Shown piece after piece: positions 1-8,289 of a stretch of DNA of 64,000 bases. The DNA comes from Blastocatellia bacterium (GTDB taxonomy: Bacteria; Acidobacteriota; Blastocatellia; HR10; J050). Below the pieces are notes generated by a model. The model was not told the origin of the DNA, made no database searches, and saw nothing but the letters and a program-made list of their open reading frames with translations. Location: assembly GCA_025054955.1 (NCBI GenBank), contig JANWZE010000112.1, positions 66,310-130,309 of the forward strand. The letters are read 5' to 3'. Each line of letters starts with the position of its first letter. Position 1 is the first letter of the stretch. The position numbers and the translations under genes were made by a program.

Positions 1-1191
1 AATGGCAAGCTGACACTCAATCTGAAGGCCGGCGCGGCCTATAGCAATCGTGATCGGAGCTTCAACTCCCGACGCATCCGATTGATTGCCACTCGGCTGC
101 GCGGCATCAATTTGTTCCTGCCGCCTGAGCAATTGCTCGCGCCGCAGAACATCCGTCCGGATGGCTTCCTGCCGTTTGAGGAGACACGTCCAACAGACGC
201 CTATCAGGGGATTCACGACATCACGGCCGGTTACGCCATGGCCGACCTGACCATGAAGAAATGGCGCTTCATCGGCGGCCTACGCGCCGAAAGGTCTAAC
301 CAGCGCGTAGACACGTTTGATCCATTCACGCCGAATCGGCGACCCGTCACGGCTGGCCAAAAAGAGACTGATCTGATGCCCAGTCTCGCCGTTGTTTATG
401 GACTTACCGGCCAGATGAACCTGCGAGTCAGCTTCAGCCAGACTGTCGCGCGACCTCAGTTTCGCGAGCTCAGTCCATTTGAATTCACAGACGTGACGGG
501 CGGCCCGTCGCAACGCGGCAATCCTGAACTCCTGCGTTCGACGATTCGCAATTTTGATAGCCGGTGGGAATGGTTCATCAGCCCCCGCGAAGTGCTGGCT
601 GTGAGCTTCTTCTATAAGCGCCTCATCAACCCGATTGAGCAGATCATTCAACCATCCAATGAAACGACGATCCTCTCCTATCGCAACGTGAACGCCGCCA
701 ACAATTGGGGACTTGAATTCGAGGTGAGGAAAAATATGGGCTTCTTGTCATCCCGATTGGAGAACCTCAATGTCACGTCTAACTACACGTTTGTTGACTC
801 CCAGGTTGATATTGGAAAGCAAGGCCCATTGAATGTGCTGACCACGCTGCGACGCCCGCTGGTCGGTCAATCCCGGCATGCGTTTAACTCGTCGGTCGGA
901 TACGAAATACCGCGCTGGGGCATGGAGACCCGTGCTCTATTCAACTACATCGGCAGCCGCATCACGGATGTCGGCGGATTCGGATTGCCCGACATCATCG
1001 AAGATGGCATCCCCAGTCTGGATTTTTATGTGTCCAAACGATTTTTAGGCGAGGCTAAGAATCTCGAATTGAAATTCTCGGCGGAAAATCTCATCAACCG
1101 CGAGATTCGATTCAATCAGGGGAACCGGCCGTATTACTACTTCCGTCGTGGTCGCACGTTCAGCTTGGGGCTCTCATACACGCTCTTTTGA
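1..1191 (+). CDS. TonB-dependent outer-membrane receptor, C-terminal part (5' end outside window)
   Basis: The frame is open from base 1 to a TGA at 1189-1191, giving the last 396 residues of a longer protein. The sequence is typical of a 22-strand receptor barrel: alternating polar/aromatic strands, the segment TVARPQFRELSPFEF that recurs in one class of large TonB receptors, the FSAENLINREIRF segment near the end, and a C-terminal aromatic residue (YTLF) as expected for BAM-dependent insertion. Such receptors import scarce substrates across the outer membrane with TonB/ExbBD energy. The substrate cannot be read from this part. Its position beside a beta-helix protein, PhoX and the pst operon suggests phosphate-containing compounds (inference). 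Plug and signal peptide lie outside the window. Confidence 0.9.
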   Translation, partial: NGKLTLNLKAGAAYSNRDRSFNSRRIRLIATRLRGINLFLPPEQLLAPQNIRPDGFLPFEETRPTDAYQGIHDITAGYAMADLTMKKWRFIGGLRAERSNQRVDTFDPFTPNRRPVTAGQKETDLMPSLAVVYGLTGQMNLRVSFSQTVARPQFRELSPFEFTDVTGGPSQRGNPELLRSTIRNFDSRWEWFISPREVLAVSFFYKRLINPIEQIIQPSNETTILSYRNVNAANNWGLEFEVRKNMGFLSSRLENLNVTSNYTFVDSQVDIGKQGPLNVLTTLRRPLVGQSRHAFNSSVGYEIPRWGMETRALFNYIGSRITDVGGFGLPDIIEDGIPSLDFYVSKRFLGEAKNLELKFSAENLINREIRFNQGNRPYYYFRRGRTFSLGLSYTLF

Positions 1192-1305
1192 TCTGCACGC
1201 TGACATGTTCATGGAGGGGTGAAACGTAAAATTGCAAGTGCTTCACTCATTTCAATGCTCACAATGAAATCTTGATCATTCACTTTTTCTAGGAGGAGAA
1301 AACGC

Positions 1306-2574
1306 ATGAAACGACAACTACTGGGTATCGGGGCAGCGCTCGTGCTTGCGCTTGCCTCAACTTCTATTCAATTCATTGTTATGGCACAGGGCAACGTGCT
1401 GGAGGGACGCATCAGCACCAACACTACGTTGACACCGAACCGTGAATACACACTCAATGGAATCGTCTTTGTTGATCCTGGTGTGACATTGACCATTCTG
1501 CCCGGCACGACGATCAAGGGCGGCGACCGCAGCGCGCTGGTCATTGAGCGCGGCGCCAAGCTGATAGCTGAAGGGACGCCGACAGCGCCGATCATCTTCA
1601 CCAGCGCGAAAGCGCCTGGCTCGCGCACGCCGCGGGATTGGGGCGGTGTGTGGATCAATGGACGCGCGCCGATCAATGTTCCCGGCGGCGAAGACCTCGG
1701 TGAAGCCGGTCTGACCGGTGTCTACGGCGGCGGGCTCAATCCAGACCCCAACGACAACAGTGGTGTCATTCGGTACGTCCGCATTGAGTTTGCCGGGTTC
1801 CCTGTGGCGCCTGATCGTGAATTGAATAATTTCACTCTGGCAGGCGTCGGCGCTGGTACGACCATTGACCACATCCACGTCAACCGGGGCGGCGATGATG
1901 GCGTCGAGTTCTTTGGCGGGACGGTCAATGTCAAATACGTTCTGATCACCGGCCCTGGCGATGATGGATTCGATTGGCAGACCGGATATACGGGCAAAGC
2001 CCAGTTCGTGGTGGTGCAGCAAGATGCTGAGGTTGATGTGGCAGCCGACCGGGGCATCGAAGCCGACAACAACGAACAGGATAACGAGTTGCTGCCGCGC
2101 TCCAATCCGATCATTTACAATGCCACAATCGTTGGCGACCCGCGGCCCGGTTTGGGCGGCGGCGCCGGCGTTGTGTTGCGACGTGGCACGGCGGGCACAA
2201 TGCGCAATATGATTGTGACCGGCTTCAAGCGGGCTGGCATTGATGTGCAAGGTAGCTCCAGTCAAGCGCAACTCAGCAGCGGCCGATTGGTCGTCTCCAA
2301 CAGCATCGTGTTCGGCAATAATCCCAATTTCGCCAGCGGCGCGACGGCCACCGCCTTGGCTCCGCTCAACGCGCAGGTGGATCCACAACTGATTGATCCA
2401 TTCACACTGGGCAATCCGGATTTCCGCCCGCGCGAGACGTCACCGGCTAAGAACCCGATGATGGTGGCGACCCCGCCCAACGACGGTTTCTTCTCACCGG
2501 TGAACTTCCTTGGCGGCGTTGATCCGGAGAATGACTGGACCAAGGCGCAATGGATCCGCATCAACCTCAGCTAA
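1306..2574 (+). CDS. Secreted right-handed beta-helix protein
   Basis: A 422-residue protein that begins with a signal peptide (MKRQLLGIGAALVLALAS, cleavage expected near MAQG). An AGGAGG ribosome site lies 8 nt before the ATG. The mature part is Gly/Asn/Asp-rich with short repeating beta-strand units such as PGVTLTILPGTTIKGG, GRAPINVPGG and GGDDGVEFFGG, the pattern of pectate-lyase-like parallel beta-helices. No polysaccharide lyase catalytic set is recognisable. Proteins of this type often sit beside TonB-dependent receptors, and here the receptor stop is only 114 bp upstream with no clear promoter between, so co-transcription is likely. It is probably a cell-surface or periplasmic accessory of the receptor; no enzymatic role should be assumed. 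Confidence 0.75.
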   Translation: MKRQLLGIGAALVLALASTSIQFIVMAQGNVLEGRISTNTTLTPNREYTLNGIVFVDPGVTLTILPGTTIKGGDRSALVIERGAKLIAEGTPTAPIIFTSAKAPGSRTPRDWGGVWINGRAPINVPGGEDLGEAGLTGVYGGGLNPDPNDNSGVIRYVRIEFAGFPVAPDRELNNFTLAGVGAGTTIDHIHVNRGGDDGVEFFGGTVNVKYVLITGPGDDGFDWQTGYTGKAQFVVVQQDAEVDVAADRGIEADNNEQDNELLPRSNPIIYNATIVGDPRPGLGGGAGVVLRRGTAGTMRNMIVTGFKRAGIDVQGSSSQAQLSSGRLVVSNSIVFGNNPNFASGATATALAPLNAQVDPQLIDPFTLGNPDFRPRETSPAKNPMMVATPPNDGFFSPVNFLGGVDPENDWTKAQWIRINLS

Positions 2575-2576
2575 CT

Positions 2577-2697
2577 CGTGACTCGTGGGCCGTGGTTCGT
2601 GGACTGTGGACCGTGAACCGGTTCGCTGTCCACTGTTCACTCACCACGGATCACGAATCACGAATCACCGATCCACGGATCACGAATCACGAATCAT
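2577..2697. repeat. Short direct/inverted repeat cluster (ATCACGA heptamers)
   Basis: The gap after the beta-helix gene is built from short repeats. A 24-bp unit beginning CCACGGATCACGAATCACG occurs at 2644-2667 and again at 2673-2696, and each copy contains the heptamer ATCACGA in tandem. The upstream half (about 2577-2605, with CGTGACTCGTGG and CCGTGGTTCGTGG) is roughly the reverse complement of this unit, so the RNA could fold into a long imperfect hairpin. The downstream lipoprotein ATG lies in the last copy. Confidence 0.75.
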
Positions 2698-3208
2698 GAT
2701 TTACCATTCACGACTCATGTGGGTGCTCCTGAGTTTGCTGCTCTCGGTGAGCTGCGGCCACGTTGCTGGTCACAAACCACTCCCGTTGCTGCACGCTCAA
2801 CCGAGCGCAGAAGTACTCGCTCAACAGATTCTGCTTGGTATCGCCAATCGCGATGAGCAGGCTTTGCGGCAGTTGGCGCTGACCAAAGACGAGTTTTGTC
2901 AAGCCGTATGGCCGGAGCTGCCCTCCGCTCAAACGCCGAATATGACCTGTGAGTGGGCTTGGAATGCGTTCCTACCAAGCGATGTGGCTGGCTTGCGCCA
3001 GATTCTTTTGGAGCACGGTGGCAAGTCTTACAACCTGGTTCGCCTGCGATTCGCCAAAGGCACAACGACATACAAAAGCTTCAAGGTTCACGAAGACACG
3101 CGCATGATCGTCGTTGATGACGGAGGCAAAGAACAGGAATTGAAACTCTGCGGTTCGATCCTCGAATATCAAGGTCAATACAAGCTGTTCAGTTTCATCA
3201 TTGATTAG
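2696..3208 (+). CDS. Small predicted lipoprotein of unknown function
   Basis: A 170-residue protein when started at ATG 2696; the frame stays open upstream to 2585, but that part translates the repeat cluster. The N-terminus MIYHSRLMWVLLSLLLSVSC is a lipoprotein signal with a lipobox-like LSVSC, so the mature protein would be lipid-anchored. ATG 2717 is an alternative start but leaves no basic residue before the hydrophobic core. The rest is a small mixed alpha/beta domain with three further Cys residues that I do not assign to a family. No Shine-Dalgarno is visible, because the repeat cluster fills the upstream region. It probably follows the receptor and beta-helix genes in one transcript. 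Confidence 0.6.
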   Translation: MIYHSRLMWVLLSLLLSVSCGHVAGHKPLPLLHAQPSAEVLAQQILLGIANRDEQALRQLALTKDEFCQAVWPELPSAQTPNMTCEWAWNAFLPSDVAGLRQILLEHGGKSYNLVRLRFAKGTTTYKSFKVHEDTRMIVVDDGGKEQELKLCGSILEYQGQYKLFSFIID

Positions 3209-3310
3209 CGACGTATGTTCAGAATTCGTTCATCCATCTCTCCGCATTATTTGCGCTCCACTCGTTATAACCAAGCCCTCCTTTAATCCCACCTTTACCC
3301 GTGTCCGACA

Positions 3311-3337
3311 GGAGGCCGGTTTGCTCCGCCGGCCTCC
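3311..3337 (+). terminator. GC-rich stem-loop, possible terminator
   Basis: Perfect 9-bp stem GGAGGCCGG / CCGGCCTCC with a 9-nt loop, about 100 bp after the lipoprotein stop. No T-run follows, so intrinsic termination is uncertain; it may belong to the adjacent repeat. Confidence 0.45.
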
Positions 3338-3343
3338 ACTCTT

Positions 3344-3472
3344 GTGAGAATGTGGCATAGGCGTTCCCGCCTGTGCTCCGTTTTCATTCTTCATGGCGTG
3401 CAATCGCATAGGGGCGATTCCCGTGAAAATAACATTTTGTGGCGAGCGTAAGCTCATGGGCAATTTTTGAAA
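3344..3472 (+). repeat. Dispersed intergenic repeat, family A, copy 1
   Basis: Contains the segments GTGGCATAGGCGTTCCCGCC, TTTTCATTCTTCATGGCG, GGGGCGATTCCCGTG and TGGCGAGCGTAAGCTCATGG. The same ordered segments occur in reverse orientation near 8080-8285 and in direct orientation at 58850-59100, with related pieces at 32405-32580. Confidence 0.75.
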
Positions 3473-3486
3473 AGAATGTTGCGCGG

Positions 3487-3592
3487 CAATGAGGCCGATT
3501 CGCCGGATCAATCCCGATTCACCACCAGCCGCTACCTACGCACTCCCCAGCACCGATGAGGCCAATTCGCCGGATCAGCTCCGATCAACCAT
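3487..3592. repeat. Two-unit direct repeat, 67-bp offset
   Basis: The unit beginning ATGAGGCCGATTCGCCGGAT at 3489 recurs as ATGAGGCCAATTCGCCGGAT at 3556, and similarity continues for about 37 bp (CGATCA/CGATTC, then ACC). Confidence 0.75.
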
Positions 3593-3661
3593 CAATCGCC
3601 CATGTAGCGACTGCCCGTTGGCGACGCTTACTGCGGCCTCAGTGGGATGCACAGAACATGA

Positions 3662-3715
3662 TTTACTCATTTTTAACACAGGCGTCACCAGGTTGTAATG
3701 GAGGGCGTATAGAAT
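3662..3715 (+). promoter_or_regulatory. Pho-type promoter of phoX
   Basis: Four pentamers at strict 11-bp intervals: TTTAC (3662), TTAAC (3673), GTCAC (3684) and GTAAT (3695). Ten nucleotides after the last one comes TAGAAT (3710-3715), a good -10. PhoB-class activators bind 11-bp direct repeats that replace the -35 and sit about 10 nt before the -10, so the layout is what is expected. Transcription would start near 3722, about 50 nt before the phoX ATG. Confidence 0.8.
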
Positions 3716-3772
3716 CCCCGCCTTGCGCAAGCGATTCAACTTTTCAAACCAATTACAGGAGGGAGATATTCT

Positions 3773-5962
3773 ATGCACAAGACAATCTCACATCTGGCAA
3801 TCGGCGTCTTGCTGGCGGTGACACTGGCGGTCATCTTGCCGGCGTCACTGGCGCAGGATCAAACAGACCCGCTGTCGAGCATGGTAGCGGTGACGCTCAA
3901 AGATTCAGCGGGCACAGGCGCCACCAACGTCGCCGATTTCGTGAAAGCGCGTGTCAATCAATTTGCGCGCGGCCATCTTTCACCCACAATCCAGTTTCCA
4001 CTGGCCAACGCAGCGACTGACAGTGTGCGAGCCTTGCAGGGGCTTCACCACAACGTCGTCATCAAATGGCTGGACAATCTAACGTTCAGCAATGCAGCCG
4101 ATGCGCCGCGGTTTGGCGCCAATTGTGATTACCTTGCTTACTTTGGTGATGGTTGGAACGCCACGCCGGGCAGCGCGCCACAGTACAATGGCAGCGGCAG
4201 CGCCGGCTGGGTTTGGGTCAACCACGAATACATCTCTGGCGAGCCGGCGAACACAACGACGGCGCCCACGAATCAACATCTGACGCTTGCCAAATTCCTA
4301 CGAGCGCGCGGGCTGCTGACCAACGACATCACCTCCAACATCTGGTCACAGGCTGATGTGGATACGATCACGCGCGCGCACAAGCGCCAGCTTGGCGGTT
4401 CATGGTTCCGCGTCGTGCAGGACCCATCCACCGGCGAGTGGGTCGTGGATAAGAATTCACGAAACCTGCGCTACGACGCCACCAGCAACACGTTGGCGCG
4501 AGTGGCCGGACAGGGGCTGTTGACCCGGGCCAATGATGACAACGGCAATCCTCTACCAGAAGGTGTGGTGCCCGGCATTACCGGTGATTGCTCCGGCTTG
4601 CAGACGCCCTGGGGCACGATCATCACAGCCGAAGAAAATGTGCAGGATTATTACGGTGACCTGGAAGCATGCTGGACCAGCCAGAACCGCTTCGTGCCCG
4701 GCCAAGGCTTCGATCCGGGCCGAAACATTTCGCCGATTATTACGCCCAGCCCTGCCTCTGAATTCGGCCGGCTCTCCAATCCAAATGAACGGCATAGCCG
4801 CGAGTACTATGGTTACCTCGTGGAAATTGATCCCGGTGTGGCGCCCAACGAGTACGAAGGCAAGACGACGCCCGGTGTCGGTCACAAGAAACTCGGTTTC
4901 TTCGGTCGTGCCCGATGGGAAAACGCGGCAGTCGCAGTTGACGGCCGTTTTCAACTCATTCCCGATAGACCCATCGTGATGTATGCCGGCGACGACCGCC
5001 GCAGCGGCCGCATCTACAAGTGGGTCACGCGCGACAACTACGTCCCCGGCATGAGCAAGGCTGAGATTCGCGCCTTGCTCGAGAACGGCAAACTCTACGT
5101 GGCTCACTTTGCTGGCTTGGACAATACCACCGGTATCACGTTGCTTGGCGGTGGCACACCTACAGAGGAGAATCCGGGCCTGGGCCGTTGGATTGAGCTG
5201 AGCGTCAACAGCACTGACATCGCTCCTAACGCCGCCGCGCTGGGCAATCCGAACAAGACGGTCGGCGAAGCGTTGCGTGATGTGAATTGGAACGGGATCG
5301 GCGGCTTCCCTACCGATGACGATGTGCGTCGTGCCTTGTTCACTGCAAGCAACAAGATCGGCATCATGGAACTGAATCGCCCAGAAGACATCGAGTGGAA
5401 CCCGAAAGACCCCAGTGGCACGCCCCGCCTCTATGTGGCCTTCACCAATCACACAGGTCAGGTCGCCCTCGATCAAAATGGCGTCTTGTTTGATCCAGCC
5501 ACCCATGCCACGAGGGCTCCTCGCCGTACGGACCGCGCCGGCTCAATCTTCATCATCGAAGAGTCCCAACCGAACAATCCGGGCGCGTCGCGAACGTTCC
5601 GCTATTTCGCTGCGTGGCTCGGCACGCGCGGGCAAGGCGCGTTTGATGCGGCCAATCCAGATAACATCATGATTGACAGAGATGGCGGTGTCTGGTTCGG
5701 CACGGATGGTAATTACGGAACCAACGGCACAGCCGACGCGGTGTATTACCTGGATTTGAACCCGTCGCACAAAGCAGGCCTCGGCGGCATTGTCAACCCG
5801 ACGTTCGGCAAAGCCATTCGAGTTGTGGCTGGACCCAGCGATTCAGAAGCCACCGGACCGGCCTTTAGCTCCGACATGCGAACGTTATTCTTTAACGTGC
5901 AACATCCAGGTGAGACCATACCGAGCACCTGGCCGCAGACGCGAAGCAGCGGCAAGCGCTAA
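3773..5962 (+). CDS. phoX: PhoX-family (DUF839) secreted phosphatase
   Basis: A 729-residue exported protein with signal peptide MHKTISHLAIGVLLAVTLAV...SLAQ. It shows the PhoX hallmarks in order: WVNHEYIS, DCSGLQTPWGTIITAEEN (Cys273 at the place of the iron-ligand Cys), HSREYYGYLVEIDPG, the YAGDDRRSGRIYKWV strand, and FFNVQHPGE near the C-terminus. PhoX enzymes hydrolyse phosphomonoesters using Fe/Ca cofactors and supply phosphate when it is scarce. The ATG has a GGAGGGAG site and a Pho-box promoter upstream, consistent with induction by phosphate limitation. The signal lacks an obvious twin-arginine, unlike many PhoX proteins that travel by Tat, so the export route is uncertain. Confidence 0.9.
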   Translation: MHKTISHLAIGVLLAVTLAVILPASLAQDQTDPLSSMVAVTLKDSAGTGATNVADFVKARVNQFARGHLSPTIQFPLANAATDSVRALQGLHHNVVIKWLDNLTFSNAADAPRFGANCDYLAYFGDGWNATPGSAPQYNGSGSAGWVWVNHEYISGEPANTTTAPTNQHLTLAKFLRARGLLTNDITSNIWSQADVDTITRAHKRQLGGSWFRVVQDPSTGEWVVDKNSRNLRYDATSNTLARVAGQGLLTRANDDNGNPLPEGVVPGITGDCSGLQTPWGTIITAEENVQDYYGDLEACWTSQNRFVPGQGFDPGRNISPIITPSPASEFGRLSNPNERHSREYYGYLVEIDPGVAPNEYEGKTTPGVGHKKLGFFGRARWENAAVAVDGRFQLIPDRPIVMYAGDDRRSGRIYKWVTRDNYVPGMSKAEIRALLENGKLYVAHFAGLDNTTGITLLGGGTPTEENPGLGRWIELSVNSTDIAPNAAALGNPNKTVGEALRDVNWNGIGGFPTDDDVRRALFTASNKIGIMELNRPEDIEWNPKDPSGTPRLYVAFTNHTGQVALDQNGVLFDPATHATRAPRRTDRAGSIFIIEESQPNNPGASRTFRYFAAWLGTRGQGAFDAANPDNIMIDRDGGVWFGTDGNYGTNGTADAVYYLDLNPSHKAGLGGIVNPTFGKAIRVVAGPSDSEATGPAFSSDMRTLFFNVQHPGETIPSTWPQTRSSGKR

Positions 5963-6046
5963 CACAATGAAGGCACGGATGAGTGCCAGTGAGCAAAATT
6001 GAAACTGGCCTCATCCGGCTCACCCGTGTGTGAGGTGGAGGGCAAT

Positions 6047-7711
6047 ATGAAAACGCGAATGTGGCTTAAGGCAGCCTTTCTACTGCTATGCGGATGGTTG
6101 CTGATTAGCGATGTCACTGGCCATCGCATTGTTGGGCAGGATAACTATGATCCGCTGGCGCGAGCCATCGCCAGCATCGGTCAGACCGTCAACTTGGAAG
6201 CCGTTGTGCCGCCGCAGTGTTATACGAAGACGGCGGGCGTCGCCAATCCATGCTGGACGTGTCACACCGTACCCATGTTGGTCTCCAACAATTTCCTTGT
6301 GGATTGGGAGCTACAAGAGGAATACGCCTTCAGCGATTTTGCTCTGACCAACCGATGGACAAACCTGTTCGTGGATCGCTCCGAAAAGATCGCGGCCATC
6401 AGCGATCAGGAGGCGCTCCAGTACATCCGCGAGGATAACTATACACCGTTGCAACGCGCACTGAGTGGGCGCTCAGACTATCCTGGCTATGTACCTGATC
6501 TGGATTTCTCGCTCGGCTTCGATGAGGAAGGGTTTGCCAAAGACGGTAGCGGCTGGCGCGCGATTCGCTACAAACCGTTTCTCGGCACGTTTTGGCCGAC
6601 CAACGGCAGCACCGATGACGTCATGATCCGGTTACCGCGCGCCTTTCAAACCGACGCTGACGGCAAGCTGTCCCGCGAGATCTACAAGATCAATCTGGCG
6701 ATCCTCGAAGCAGCCATTGCCGGCAATCCACTGATGTCCGACAAAGAACTCATTCACCCGGTTGAACCGATCAACGAAACGCTGGTGGGGATTGACCTGA
6801 ACAAAAACAACAGACTGGATATTGCCACTGAGATTGTCGGACTGCCAGCGCGTTATGTCGGCGGCGCCAGCAACGTGGTGGTGACACGCGCACTGTATCC
6901 TCAAGGCACTGAGTTCCTGCATACGGTTCGCTACATTGACCCTGATAATCCCACGCTGCTTTCCACGCGGATGAAGGAGGTCCGCTACTCTCGCAAAGTC
7001 CTCTTTCTGGATACGTGGGCGCTGCTGCGGGCCTACGAGAAAGAGTTCAATGATAAACAAGAAAACGTGCTGCCCATCTTCGCTGGATCACCGCTGGTAG
7101 GGCTGCGCAACAGCTTTGGCTGGCAATTACAAGGCTTCATCGAAGATGAACGCGGTCGCCTGCGATTGCAAACGGAAGAGGAGCATCGCTTCTGCATGGG
7201 CTGTCACAGTGCTGTTGGGGTGACCGTAGATCAGACGTTCACGCTGGCTCGCAAAGTGCCGGGGGCGGCAGGCTGGCGGCATCAAGACCTGCGTGGCATT
7301 CCCGATGTACCACAAGCCGGTCATGCCGAGCCAGAGATTCTGACCTATTTCAAACGGGTCACCGGCGGAGATGAGTTTCGTAGCAATCAGGAGGTTCTGG
7401 ACCGCTTCTTCCCCAGCGGCCAGCTCGATGAAGTCAGCGTGCGGCGCGCCGCGCCCGGTGGCGATCAGGACATCACCTTCCTGATTGCACCCTCGCGCTC
7501 ACGAGCTTTGCAATTGAATAAAGCCTACATGGCGCTGGCGCGCGAACAACGCTTCGAGTTGGGCCGAGATACATTGCTTGCGCCCGCAGTCAATGTCCAT
7601 ACAGAGATCGAAAATGGATCAACCGAGCTGAACGCAACCGGCAAGGTTTTCCAAGATGGTCGTCTGTGGCTGGATTGGTCTCAGGCAATGTTCAAGCAAA
7701 AACGAAATTGA
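6047..7711 (+). CDS. Diheme cytochrome c-like secreted protein, unknown function
   Basis: A 554-residue protein; ATG 6047 is chosen over the earlier in-frame start at 5999 because a GAGGG site precedes it and it opens a signal peptide (MKTRMWLKAAFLLLCGWLLI). Two CxxCH heme-attachment motifs are visible: CWTCH at 69-73 and CMGCH at 383-387, far apart in a long protein. It should be a periplasmic or surface c-type cytochrome. No known oxidase, peroxidase or MauG signature is recognised. It starts 84 bp after phoX with no visible promoter between, so it is probably in the same Pho-controlled transcript. Why phosphate starvation should induce a cytochrome is not known to me. Confidence 0.75.
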   Translation: MKTRMWLKAAFLLLCGWLLISDVTGHRIVGQDNYDPLARAIASIGQTVNLEAVVPPQCYTKTAGVANPCWTCHTVPMLVSNNFLVDWELQEEYAFSDFALTNRWTNLFVDRSEKIAAISDQEALQYIREDNYTPLQRALSGRSDYPGYVPDLDFSLGFDEEGFAKDGSGWRAIRYKPFLGTFWPTNGSTDDVMIRLPRAFQTDADGKLSREIYKINLAILEAAIAGNPLMSDKELIHPVEPINETLVGIDLNKNNRLDIATEIVGLPARYVGGASNVVVTRALYPQGTEFLHTVRYIDPDNPTLLSTRMKEVRYSRKVLFLDTWALLRAYEKEFNDKQENVLPIFAGSPLVGLRNSFGWQLQGFIEDERGRLRLQTEEEHRFCMGCHSAVGVTVDQTFTLARKVPGAAGWRHQDLRGIPDVPQAGHAEPEILTYFKRVTGGDEFRSNQEVLDRFFPSGQLDEVSVRRAAPGGDQDITFLIAPSRSRALQLNKAYMALAREQRFELGRDTLLAPAVNVHTEIENGSTELNATGKVFQDGRLWLDWSQAMFKQKRN

Positions 7712-7844
7712 TGGATTCAACCCTGGCATGGATACCCGCTTTGTCTGCATTTCCACTGCTCCTACTTTGAGCCCGTCAGCGCCTTCATGGCACATCAGTA
7801 TTGACGGGTCCCGCCTCTAGACTGCTTTTTTCCTGTATCCGCCC

Positions 7845-7878
7845 GAGCCTCCCGGTGACCAAACGCGCCGGGAGGCTC
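7845..7878. terminator. Strong stem-loop between convergent transcripts
   Basis: An 11-bp perfect stem GAGCCTCCCGG / CCGGGAGGCTC with a 12-nt loop, about 135 bp after the cytochrome stop. There is no T-run on either side, so termination is plausible but not shown. Confidence 0.5.
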
Positions 7879-7911
7879 ACCTCCACGATTTGATTCAGGG
7901 CTTGCGCGATG

Positions 7912-7965
7912 TTCACACCGTTTTAACGATCAGTTTACACATCCGTTACAGGCCGCAGGTATAAT
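7912..7965 (+). promoter_or_regulatory. Pho-type promoter with no recognised gene
   Basis: Four pentamers at exact 11-bp spacing: TTCAC (7912), TTAAC (7923), TTTAC (7934), GTTAC (7945). Ten nucleotides later is a perfect TATAAT (7960-7965). This equals the arrangement before pstS and phoX. Predicted start is near 7972 on the plus strand; the next plus-strand gene is pstS at 8825, which has its own promoter. Confidence 0.8.
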
Positions 7966-7971
7966 CCATCA

Positions 7972-8070
7972 CGATTCTGTCTTTGCGATCGAATGGATTT
8001 GTTGGGTGGTCGCGGAGTGCATGCCTCCCCTACGCCTTTTGCTGGCCACCCATCAAATCGTATCCGCAGG
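7972..8070 (+). ncRNA. Candidate Pho-controlled structured RNA
   Basis: Begins about 7 nt after the TATAAT of the Pho-type promoter. Bases 7996-8009 (GATTTGTTGGGTGG) pair with 8046-8059 (CCACCCATCAAATC) in a 14-bp stem with a single mismatch, and the loop contains a second small helix GGAG...CTCC. There is no ribosome site or protein-like frame. The 3' end is unknown; read-through would make it antisense to the regulator at 8290-8667. The call rests on promoter plus fold only. Confidence 0.45.
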
Positions 8071-8079
8071 AACTGTCCA

Positions 8080-8285
8080 TCGGGTTCTTGCCACCAAGGA
8101 TGACTGCCACGAAGGATGAAAAGCAAGCGCAGGTTCAAGAGCAGCTCTTTGAATCTGTTGATCAGTTAATTTGTGCCTATTCTCATTTCAGGAGAATTGC
8201 CCCTATGCTTGGTGGCAGGCCACGAAGGATGAGAACGGCGCACAGGCGGGAATGCCTGCGCCACATTTGTGCCACATTCTCAGGG
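8080..8285 (-). repeat. Dispersed intergenic repeat, family A, copy 2 (reverse)
   Basis: On the minus strand it reads TGAGAATGTGGCACAAATG, then GGCATTCCCGCCTGTGCGCC, TCTCATCCTTCGTGGC and CATAGGGGCAATTCTCC, matching the order in the 3344-3472 copy. A shorter related piece (CTTTTCATCCTTCGTGGCAG) lies at about 8107-8126. Confidence 0.7.
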
Positions 8286-8289
8286 GACG

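Larger units (their letters stand above)
3209..3772. other. Intergenic region before phoX
   Basis: No convincing gene. The gap holds a GC-rich stem-loop (3311-3337), a copy of dispersed repeat family A (3344-3472), a two-unit direct repeat (3487-3592) and the Pho-type promoter of phoX (3662-3715). Short frames in this gap translate the repeats and have no ribosome sites. Confidence 0.7.
7712..8289. other. Intergenic region with Pho promoter, stem-loops and repeat
   Basis: No convincing protein gene. Contents in order: a hairpin (7845-7878), a complete Pho-type promoter facing right (7912-7965), a 14-bp stem-loop (7996-8059) just after its predicted start site, and a reverse copy of dispersed repeat family A (about 8080-8285). 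The frame 7983-8345 translates the stem-loop and repeat and runs antisense into the regulator gene. Confidence 0.7.

Noticed and set aside
1357-2388. 343-residue minus-strand frame
   Set aside because: Lies wholly antisense to the beta-helix gene, which has a signal peptide and ribosome site; the antisense product is His/Ala/Arg-rich without recognisable domains.
3311-3337. Confident intrinsic terminator after the lipoprotein gene
   Set aside because: The stem is strong but there is no T-run; recorded with low confidence only.
4553-5506. 317-residue minus-strand frame
   Set aside because: Antisense shadow of phoX.
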